Positions 1 to 6,132 of a stretch of DNA of 7,481 nt are shown piece by piece. Source of the stretch: Gemmatimonadota bacterium (GTDB lineage: Bacteria > Gemmatimonadota > Gemmatimonadetes > Longimicrobiales > UBA6960); assembly GCA_022564535.1 (NCBI GenBank), contig JADFLD010000088.1:1-7481 (forward strand), given 5' to 3'. The notes beneath the pieces were generated by a model, which worked only from the letters and a program-made list of their open reading frames with translations, ran no database searches and was not told the origin of the DNA. Position 1 is the first letter of the stretch; each line of letters begins with the position of its first letter. The position numbers and the translations under genes were made by a program.

Positions 1-1029
1 CGAATCTTCGAGAACGCCCTGCGCCGCCTCAGGCCAAGGATTACCGAGACGTTGGAGCTCGTTGTCGATTTCGTGCAGGCGCTGGATGTCGGCCTTGAAC
101 GAGTCGAGAACTTGCTCCCAATTCTTCGGCTTCGAGCCTTCCAGGAGGGCGTCCAGCCTCAACGTGGTGAGGCCCTGACGATCCGCAGATTCGATCGCCT
201 CTCGGACCGCCCCGATCCATGGATCCTCGTGCTCCTCCACGACGAGCGCGACACTCGATGCCAGGTCGCTCAGAAAGGACCCGAACTCGTCGGAATTCGC
301 GCTGAGCGCGGTAGCCTTGTCTTGCTCCGCCATCAGCGCCCCGACCTCCTCTAACGAGACGCGGCGCTCTTCGAGGTCCTGAATCGCGAATATCTTGTTG
401 AGCACGCCTCCTAGCTCGCGAACGTTCTTGAGCGGAGCCTTGGCGACCGCCTCCGCGACGCCCGGCTCCAGCGTCTGACCCCGCTCTTCGGTCTTTCTTA
501 GTATGATGGCGACCCGGGTCTCGTATTCTGGTGCACCGAGGTCGACGATCAGACCTCCAGAAAAGCGCGACAGCAGGCGGGCGTCGAGACCGTTGATGTC
601 CGCCGGAGGCCGATCACTCGCGAGCACGATCTGCCCACCGGCAGCGGTCAACTGGTCGAGGGTCTTGAGGAGCATCTCCTGCGCCTCTGGCTGACCGGTA
701 AGGAACTGGACGTCGTCGAGCAGAAGAATGTCCAGACCCGCGTACATGTCCTTCTCTCCATTCCCGGCCTTAAGGCTGATCTCGAGACGATCGAGGTATT
801 CCTCCAACGCCATGTACTCGACGTTGAGTTCCTTGCCGACCTTCTCGGACCGGTGGGCGATCGCCGTAAGAATGTGCGTCTTGCCGAGGCCGGGCTCGGA
901 GTAGAGGAAGAGCGGGTTGTAGCTGGTGCCCGGTGACTCTGCTGCACGACGTGCGGCTGCCGACGCCAATCGGTTGGCAGGGCCGACGACGAAGGATTCG
1001 AAGGTCAGTTTCGGATCGAGATCGGACAT
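1..1029 (-). CDS. DnaA/Hda-like AAA+ ATPase with a non-DnaA C-terminal region (3' end beyond window)
   Basis: Open for 343 codons from ATG at 1029 to the window edge with no stop, so the C-terminus is missing. A TAG lies in frame immediately before the ATG, which fixes the start at or downstream of 1029. Residues about 5-225 match the DnaA ATPase domain: an N-terminal FESFVVGPANRLA segment, P-loop SEPGLGKT (44-51), Walker B LLLDDVQF (102-109), sensor-1 region LASDRPP (136-142), box VII RLLSRF (151-156) with both arginines, and sensor 2 NVRELGG (202-208). The first P-loop Gly is Ser44. DnaA domains I and II are absent, and no domain IV helix-turn-helix or DnaA signature is seen in residues 235-343, which are helical-looking, acidic and unrecognised. 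It is therefore not the replication initiator; a Hda-like regulator or another nucleotide switch is possible. It follows the rluD terminator and has its own short leader. The family call is firm; the role is unknown. Confidence 0.85.
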   Translation of the reverse strand, partial: MSDLDPKLTFESFVVGPANRLASAAARRAAESPGTSYNPLFLYSEPGLGKTHILTAIAHRSEKVGKELNVEYMALEEYLDRLEISLKAGNGEKDMYAGLDILLLDDVQFLTGQPEAQEMLLKTLDQLTAAGGQIVLASDRPPADINGLDARLLSRFSGGLIVDLGAPEYETRVAIILRKTEERGQTLEPGVAEAVAKAPLKNVRELGGVLNKIFAIQDLEERRVSLEEVGALMAEQDKATALSANSDEFGSFLSDLASSVALVVEEHEDPWIGAVREAIESADRQGLTTLRLDALLEGSKPKNWEQVLDSFKADIQRLHEIDNELQRLGNPWPEAAQGVLEDS

Positions 1030-1031
1030 CT

Positions 1032-1045
1032 ACTTCCGGGGAAGT
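1032..1045 (-). promoter_or_regulatory. Perfect dyad overlapping the Shine-Dalgarno of the DnaA-like gene
   Basis: On the minus strand the sequence ACTTCC-CC-GGAAGT is a perfect 6-bp inverted repeat with a 2-nt centre. The GGAAG (1033-1037) is the only Shine-Dalgarno-like element before the ATG at 1029, with a short 3-nt spacer. As RNA it could fold as a 5-bp stem with a 4-nt loop and occlude the ribosome site; as DNA it could be a small operator. The pairing is seen directly. The regulatory role is inferred, and a short GC-rich dyad can arise by chance. Confidence 0.35.
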
Positions 1046-1106
1046 GTCGTTTCTGGCAGGGAGTTGCGGTCGTCCTCAAGCCGTTAAGTATCGGACGGAA
1101 AGGCTG

Positions 1107-1144
1107 AATAAAAAAGGGCTGAGGCGCCGTTTGTTCAGCCCTTT
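1107..1144 (-). terminator. Rho-independent terminator overlapping the rluD stop codon
   Basis: On the minus strand, AAAGGGCTGA (plus-strand 1135-1144) pairs perfectly with TCAGCCCTTT (1113-1122) around a 12-nt loop, followed by a T-rich tract (TTTTTTATT, 1107-1115). The 10-bp GC-containing stem with a T-run is a classic intrinsic terminator for leftward transcription. The 5' arm contains the final Lys and Gly codons and the TGA of rluD, so the stop lies inside the stem. It marks the end of the yggS-rluD unit and separates it from the DnaA-like gene. The plus strand has A residues before the stem and only a short T-run after it, so any terminator in the other direction would be weak. Confidence 0.88.
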
Positions 1145-2088
1145 CTGGCCCAGTCGGCCACGGAAGCGAGCTCCGGTGGCAGCTCGGAGCTGAATCGCAT
1201 GCGCTCGGAGGTCACCGGATGATCGAAGGCGAGCTCGACCGCATGCAGAAACTGCCGTTTCGTGCGGCGTGCAAGCTCATCGACCCAGCGCCGTGTCGGA
1301 CCGCCCAACCCCCGTTCCCACCCCACTCCATAGATCGGATCACCGACCACCGGATGCCCGATGTGCGCGAGGTGCACCCGGATCTGGTGGGTGCGGCCGG
1401 TCTTGAGCGCGATATCGAGAAGGTCTGCGCTTTGCCAACGCTCCCGGACCTTCGTGCGAGTGGTCGCGTCGCGCCCGTCGGACACGACCGCCATTCGCTT
1501 GCGGTCCTTGGGATCTCGACCGAGTGGTGCCTCGATCGTGATCGCTGATTCGGCCAAGTGCCCCCAGGTTGCCGCCCGATACAACCGCTTCACCCGTCGC
1601 GCGCGCAGGGCGTCGGAGAGGATCCGATGTGCCCGATCGGTCTTGGCGACCACCAGCAGCCCGGAGGTGTCGCGGTCGAGCCGGTGGACGATACCGGGTC
1701 GCGCGCGCCCACCGACACCGGCGAGATTCGGCGCATGCCAGAGAAGCGCGTTCACCAGTGTGCCCGTGCGGTGGCCGGGAGCCGGATGCACCACCATTCC
1801 GGCCGCCTTGTTTACGACCATGAGCTCATCGTCTTCGAATACGATATCGAGCGGAAGGTCTTCAGCCTCGATCTCGACCGGCTCGGCCGGAGGGACAACG
1901 ACCTCGATGACCGCGCCTTCCTCGACGAGCTCGGACTTCTTGCCGGGCCGCCCGCCTACCGTGATCCGTCCTGCCACGAGCAGCTTCTGGACCCGGGTGC
2001 GAGAGAGCTCGAGCCGTTCCGCGACGAAACGATCGAGTCGAATCTCCTCGCCCTCGCCCACGGTCAGCGAATACCTCTCCTCTTCCAC
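1135..2088 (-). CDS. rluD: RluA/RluD-family 23S rRNA pseudouridine synthase
   Basis: A 317-residue protein, the usual length for S4-containing RluC/RluD enzymes, which isomerise uridines to pseudouridine in 23S rRNA (RluD acts on the helix 69 loop near 1911-1917 in E. coli). An S4 RNA-binding domain occupies about residues 16-65 (RLDRF...LSRTRVQKLL...GKKSELVEEG). The catalytic domain follows, with NKAAGMVVHPAPGH (93-106), the active-site motif HRLDRDTSG (135-143; catalytic Asp138), and GRTHQIRVHL (231-240). The start is GTG at 2088, 4 nt after the ileS TGA, with GAGG (2098-2101) at 9 nt inside the ileS tail, so translation is probably coupled. It is the last gene of the operon, and its stop lies in the terminator stem. 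The family is certain. RluD rather than RluC is chosen from domain layout and position beside ileS; the exact target uridines cannot be read from the sequence. Confidence 0.93.
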   Translation of the reverse strand: MEEERYSLTVGEGEEIRLDRFVAERLELSRTRVQKLLVAGRITVGGRPGKKSELVEEGAVIEVVVPPAEPVEIEAEDLPLDIVFEDDELMVVNKAAGMVVHPAPGHRTGTLVNALLWHAPNLAGVGGRARPGIVHRLDRDTSGLLVVAKTDRAHRILSDALRARRVKRLYRAATWGHLAESAITIEAPLGRDPKDRKRMAVVSDGRDATTRTKVRERWQSADLLDIALKTGRTHQIRVHLAHIGHPVVGDPIYGVGWERGLGGPTRRWVDELARRTKRQFLHAVELAFDHPVTSERMRFSSELPPELASVADWARKG

Positions 2089-2092
2089 CGAA

Positions 2093-5000
2093 TCAGGCCT
2101 CGGACAGGCGAAGGCCGATCCAGGCCGATGCCCCGTCGATGTCCACCTGTTGGACGTGGGGGTACCGACCCTCGGGAATCTCCGACGCTATTTCGACGTT
2201 CAGCGCGAGGGTCTCCCCGCGAACGAAGGCGACGTGATCTCCCGTGGCAGCCTGAACAGACGGTGGACCCGCAACCCCGAGCTCGATTCGATCGGTGATC
2301 TGAAGCCCCGCGTCTTTGCGTAGGCGCTGGATACGATTCACGAGCTCGCGCGCCACTCCCTCAGCTCGGAGCTCGTCGTCGAGCTCCGGGTCGAGCGCCA
2401 CCGTGAAGGCTCCCTCCCCCTTCACGACGAGGTTGCTGGCCGACTCCTGGAGTACCTCCAGGTCGCCTTCCTCGAGCACATGGCGCACGCCGTCGAGTTC
2501 GATCTCGACGGTCTCGCCACCGCGGTACCGGTCGAGCTCGTCTTCTGAAAGGCCACGGATCGCCTCAGCGGCGTCGTTGGTCTGCTTGCCGAAGCGTGAC
2601 CCGATGGCGCGAAAGTTGGGTCGCGCCTTCAGCGTGACGATCCCATCGACTGAGGCCAGGAAGTTGATCTCCTTCACGTTGAGCTCTTTGCGCACGACTT
2701 CGAGCATGTCCTCCGACAGCGTGCGTCCTCCGGGCAGGACGGCGCTTAGGCCACGCAACGGCTGTCGGACACGAATTTTCACTTCCTCTCGCGCCGCCCG
2801 CCCGAGAGAGACAAGGGTACGAACGGCTTCCATGTCACCGTCGAGATCCACCTCGCGTGAGAGCAACTCCCTATGTTCTCGCCCCGCAGGAGTCGGGAAG
2901 CGCTGTAGGTGCACGGTTTCGCCGGTCAGCGCGCGGTGAAGCCAGTCGGCCGAGAAAGGCACGCACGGGGCGGCCAGGAGGACGACCTTCCTCAGCGTGT
3001 CGTAGAGCGTCCGAAACGCTGCCCGCATGTCGGACTCATCGCCGTTGCCCCAGAAGCGGGTGCGGCTCCGGCGAACGTACCAATTCGACAGATCCTCGAC
3101 TACGAAGTCGCCTAGCGCCCTGTAGGCCTTCGTCAGCTGGTACTCCTCCATCTCGCGGCCCACATCTTCGATCAACGTGTCGAGCTTGAACAGGAGCCAT
3201 CGATCGAGCAGCGGCCGTTCCCCGGGCGCAGGGTCGTCGTCGGACGCCGTCCATCCCTCGGCCGTCGCGTACAGCTCGAAGAATCGATAGGTGTTGAAGA
3301 GCGTGTCGAAGAATTTTCGCGCCGCTTCCTTCACGCTGGCGGGGTCGTAGCGCTTCGGCAGCCACGGGTTGGACGACGTGATGAAGTACCACCGAAGCGC
3401 GTCGGAGCCGTGCTCGCTGATCGCGTCCCACGGATTCACGACGTTGCCCCGGGACTTCGACATCTTCCGACCCTCGGCGTCGAGAACGAGGTCGTTCACC
3501 AGCACGCTCTTGAACGACGGCCCCCGGCCGAGCAGCGTCGAGATCGCCAATAGTGAGTAGAACCACCCGCGCGTCTGATCGAGCCCCTCACATATGAAGT
3601 CCGCCGGGAAGTGCGCCTCGAACTCCTCCTGGTTCTCGAACGGGTAGTGCCACTGCGCGTAGGGCATCGCGCCAGAATCAAACCAGGCGTCGATCACCTG
3701 GGGGACACGACGCATCGTGCCCCCGCATTCGGCGCAGCTCCACGTGAGCTCGTCGATGAACGGACGGTGTGGATCGAAATCTTCCGGAAGGGGTCCCGCC
3801 GCGTCCCCGAGCTGCTCCAGCGACCCGATCCAGTGCAGGTGGTCCGCCTCGTCGTCGCACACCCAAACCGGAAGAGGAGTACCCCAATACCGATCGCGGG
3901 AAAGCGCCCAGTCGATGTTGCCTCTCAGCCACTCGCCGAAGCGCTTCTCTCCGACCTCGGGTGGATGCCAGGCGATCTGCTCGTTGTTCTCGAGCAACTG
4001 CTCCTTGAGCGTCGAGGTCGCAACGAACCACGAGTCGATGGCAACGTAGAGCAGCGGCGAATCGCAACGCCAGCAATGCGGATAGCTGTGCACGATCCGT
4101 CCGATGTCGAAGATCGCCCCGCGCTCGCGCAGCGCCTCGACGAGGACGTCGTCGGCGTCTTTGACGAACTGGCCTCCGACGAGCTCGATGTCCTCGTTGA
4201 AGCGTCCGGCTCCGTCGATTGGATTGAGCATTGGCAAGCCGTGGCGCTGTCCCGCCGCGTAGTCGTCCGCGCCGAACGCAGGCGCCATGTGCACCACCCC
4301 GGTACCGTCGTCCGCGCTGACGAACTCCTCCGCCACGACCGTCCACCCGCTGCCGGAATCCGCCGGCACCGGGACGATCTCGAGCGGGCGCCGGTAGCGC
4401 CAGCCGACCAGATCCGCCCCGAGGTGCTCGCCGACGATCTCGGCATCCTCACCGAAGAGCGCCTCGACACGAGCTTCCGCCACGATGTAGCGACGCCCGT
4501 CTCGGGCCACCTCGACGTACTTGAGTTCAGGGTGTACGGCGAGGCCCGCGTTCGAGGGCACGGTCCAAGGCGTCGTCGTCCAGGCGAGGAACGCCCGACC
4601 CTCCGGATCGGGTGCGCCGTCCTCACCGACGACCTCCGCAATGAACGTCAAAGACGGATCTTCGACATCGCGATACCCCTGCGCGACCTCATGCGAGGAG
4701 AGCCCCGTGCCGCATCGAGGACAGTATGGCACGCTCTTGTGCCCCCGGTACAGCAGACCCTTGTCCGCGAACGTCTTCAGGATCGACCACACGGACTCGA
4801 TGTAGGAAGAGTGAAAGGTCACGTACGGACGCCAGTACTCGAGCCAATAGGCGATCCGCTCGCTGAGCTCCTCCCACTCCTGCTTGTAGGTGAAGACCGA
4901 GTCCTTGCAGACCTGGTTGAATTCCGCGATCCCGAGGGCTTCGATCTCCGGCTTTCCGCTTATGCCGAGCTTCTTCTCGGCCTCGATCTCGACAGGAAGT

Positions 5001-5263
5001 CCGTGCGTGTCCCAGCCCGCGATGCGCGTCACGCTGCGACCCTGCATGGCCCGGTGGCGGCACACGAGATCCTTGATGGTACGCGAGAGTATGTGATGCA
5101 GACCGGGACGCCCGTTCGCGGTCGGCGGCCCTTCGTAGAAAACGAAGCGCTCACCGTCGGCATTCGCTTCCAGCGTCTGACGAAAGAGGTCCTCGTCCTT
5201 CCATCGACGAAGCATCTCTTCCTCGATCTCGAGGAGGGTCTTGGGCAACTTGGGGTAGGTCAT
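2093..5263 (-). CDS. ileS: Isoleucyl-tRNA synthetase, type 2 (eukaryote-like), with GXHH signature
   Basis: A 1056-residue class I synthetase that activates isoleucine with ATP and charges tRNA-Ile in the cytosol. It has the type 2 N-terminus (YPKLPKTL...YEGPPTANG), GWDTHGLPVE (83-92), a Cys4 ribbon (C181, C184, C397, C400), the CP1 editing domain (about 205-395; WTTTPWTVPSN at 228-238, APAFGADDY at 327-335, Asp334 the likely alpha-amino anchor), WFDSGAMPYA, KMSKS (600-604, plus 3452-3466), and an anticodon-binding domain with NWYVRRSR. The C-terminal extension lacks the zinc finger of type 1 IleRS. The usual HIGH tetrapeptide is G54-L-H-H57 (5093-5104), a swap of the first and third positions. 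A second zinc site (C469, C510, C513) seems to lack one cysteine, with Glu at 472. Start ATG at 5263 fits the conserved N-terminus; no good Shine-Dalgarno precedes it. The gene is intact, lies 19 nt after pnp and is followed at 4 nt by rluD. Confidence 0.97.
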   Translation of the reverse strand: MTYPKLPKTLLEIEEEMLRRWKDEDLFRQTLEANADGERFVFYEGPPTANGRPGLHHILSRTIKDLVCRHRAMQGRSVTRIAGWDTHGLPVEIEAEKKLGISGKPEIEALGIAEFNQVCKDSVFTYKQEWEELSERIAYWLEYWRPYVTFHSSYIESVWSILKTFADKGLLYRGHKSVPYCPRCGTGLSSHEVAQGYRDVEDPSLTFIAEVVGEDGAPDPEGRAFLAWTTTPWTVPSNAGLAVHPELKYVEVARDGRRYIVAEARVEALFGEDAEIVGEHLGADLVGWRYRRPLEIVPVPADSGSGWTVVAEEFVSADDGTGVVHMAPAFGADDYAAGQRHGLPMLNPIDGAGRFNEDIELVGGQFVKDADDVLVEALRERGAIFDIGRIVHSYPHCWRCDSPLLYVAIDSWFVATSTLKEQLLENNEQIAWHPPEVGEKRFGEWLRGNIDWALSRDRYWGTPLPVWVCDDEADHLHWIGSLEQLGDAAGPLPEDFDPHRPFIDELTWSCAECGGTMRRVPQVIDAWFDSGAMPYAQWHYPFENQEEFEAHFPADFICEGLDQTRGWFYSLLAISTLLGRGPSFKSVLVNDLVLDAEGRKMSKSRGNVVNPWDAISEHGSDALRWYFITSSNPWLPKRYDPASVKEAARKFFDTLFNTYRFFELYATAEGWTASDDDPAPGERPLLDRWLLFKLDTLIEDVGREMEEYQLTKAYRALGDFVVEDLSNWYVRRSRTRFWGNGDESDMRAAFRTLYDTLRKVVLLAAPCVPFSADWLHRALTGETVHLQRFPTPAGREHRELLSREVDLDGDMEAVRTLVSLGRAAREEVKIRVRQPLRGLSAVLPGGRTLSEDMLEVVRKELNVKEINFLASVDGIVTLKARPNFRAIGSRFGKQTNDAAEAIRGLSEDELDRYRGGETVEIELDGVRHVLEEGDLEVLQESASNLVVKGEGAFTVALDPELDDELRAEGVARELVNRIQRLRKDAGLQITDRIELGVAGPPSVQAATGDHVAFVRGETLALNVEIASEIPEGRYPHVQQVDIDGASAWIGLRLSEA

Positions 5264-5282
5264 CGGGCTTTGGACATGCTCT

Positions 5283-6113
5283 CTATAGTTGACCCACGAC
5301 CCGCTCGATCAGCCGAGTCAGGCGCGGTTCCGCGGACACGGCTGCTGCGATGATGCTGGAGATGTCAGCGACCTCGAGCGCGTCGGGAAGACATCGGTCG
5401 GTGATGATGCTCAGTCCCAGGACACGCATGCTCATGTGACGCGCGACGATGACCTCGGGCACGGTCGACATACCGACGACGTCGGCACCCATTGCGCGCA
5501 GCATTCTGTATTCCGCCCGAGTTTCAAGCGCGGGCCCCGGGACGGCGACGTATACGCCGCGGTTGAGCCGGATCCCGAGCGCAAGTGCAGCATCTATCGC
5601 CATTTCCTGAAGCGACAGGTCGTACGGCTCGGACATGTCGGGGAACCGGGGTCCGAATTCGTCGGCGTTTGGGCCGATGAGCGGACTGTCGCCCAGAAAG
5701 TTGATGTGGTCGTCGATCAGGACGAGCTCGCCGACCCCCCACAGCGGATTCATGCCACCCGACACGTTGGAGACCACCAGCGTGTCCGCACCCAACCGCT
5801 TGAGCACCCGAATCGGGAATGTCACCTCCTGAAGGGAATACCCTTCATAGCGGTGGAAACGCCCCTGCATGACCGCCACCGGCGTTCCTCCGAGCGTCCC
5901 CAGCACGAGACGCCCCGAGTGCGTCTCGACGGTTGGAATCGGAAAGCCGGGCAAGTCATCGTAGGCAACGGTTGCGTCGACCTCGATCATGTCCGCGAGC
6001 GCCCCCAGACCGGTACCCAACACGATGCCGACCCTCGGCTCCAAAGCGGAGTGGACTCGGACGGCCGCAGTCGACTCATCGACGCGCTCAACGAGGTCGT
6101 TCGTCACGGACAC
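5283..6113 (-). CDS. punA: Purine nucleoside phosphorylase (trimeric PNP/MTAP family)
   Basis: A 276-residue protein, normal for trimeric phosphorylases that cleave purine (deoxy)nucleosides with phosphate to free base and (deoxy)ribose-1-phosphate in cytosolic purine salvage. Visible motifs are the phosphate loop GTGLGAL (33-39), ETHSGRL (63-69), QGRFHRYEGYS (83-93), VSNVSGGMNP (114-123), the purine-site segment PGPALETRAEYR (192-203; Glu197), VGMSTVPEVIVARH (213-226), and IITDRCLPD (236-244). Asp239 stands where 6-oxopurine-specific human PNP has Asn243, so base preference may be broader or different. The start is GTG at 6113; a second in-frame GTG at 6107 is possible. No purine-rich ribosome site is present in the C-rich 19-nt gap after divIVA, suggesting coupling or re-initiation. 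It sits between divIVA and ileS in the same operon. The family is certain, the symbol conventional; MTA phosphorylase activity is a less likely alternative. Confidence 0.93.
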   Translation of the reverse strand: MSVTNDLVERVDESTAAVRVHSALEPRVGIVLGTGLGALADMIEVDATVAYDDLPGFPIPTVETHSGRLVLGTLGGTPVAVMQGRFHRYEGYSLQEVTFPIRVLKRLGADTLVVSNVSGGMNPLWGVGELVLIDDHINFLGDSPLIGPNADEFGPRFPDMSEPYDLSLQEMAIDAALALGIRLNRGVYVAVPGPALETRAEYRMLRAMGADVVGMSTVPEVIVARHMSMRVLGLSIITDRCLPDALEVADISSIIAAAVSAEPRLTRLIERVVGQL

Positions 6114-6132
6114 GGGCGGGCGGGTCGGAGCT

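Noticed and set aside
648..947. A 99-codon minus-strand open frame inside the DnaA-like gene.
   Set aside because: It is in a different frame from the DnaA-like protein and its Ser/Arg/Thr-rich translation is a frame-shift shadow of it.
1..1029. Calling the left-hand gene dnaA, the replication initiator.
   Set aside because: Domains I and II are absent and no domain IV signature appears by residue 343, so the initiator name is not supported despite the clear DnaA-type ATPase core.
1087..1115. Possible promoter for the DnaA-like gene: GATACT as -10 with a T-rich -35 region on the minus strand.
   Set aside because: The -35 overlaps the terminator T-tract and matches consensus in only about three positions; the -10 matches in four. 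A promoter is expected somewhere here, but this one is not convincing.
1361..2323. A 320-codon and an overlapping 246-codon open frame on the plus strand, opposite rluD.
   Set aside because: Low-complexity Ser/Arg-rich translations typical of antisense shadows; rluD on the other strand has all its catalytic motifs.
3611..5353. A 580-codon open frame on the plus strand, opposite ileS.
   Set aside because: It lies wholly across ileS and the pnp end in a GC-rich region where antisense frames stay open by codon bias. The translation is Arg/Val/Leu-rich and matches no family I recognise, while the minus strand carries full IleRS motifs.
6112..6126. G-rich plus-strand run (three GGG tracts) that might form a G-quadruplex.
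   Set aside because: The fourth tract has only two Gs, and such runs are common in GC-rich genomes.
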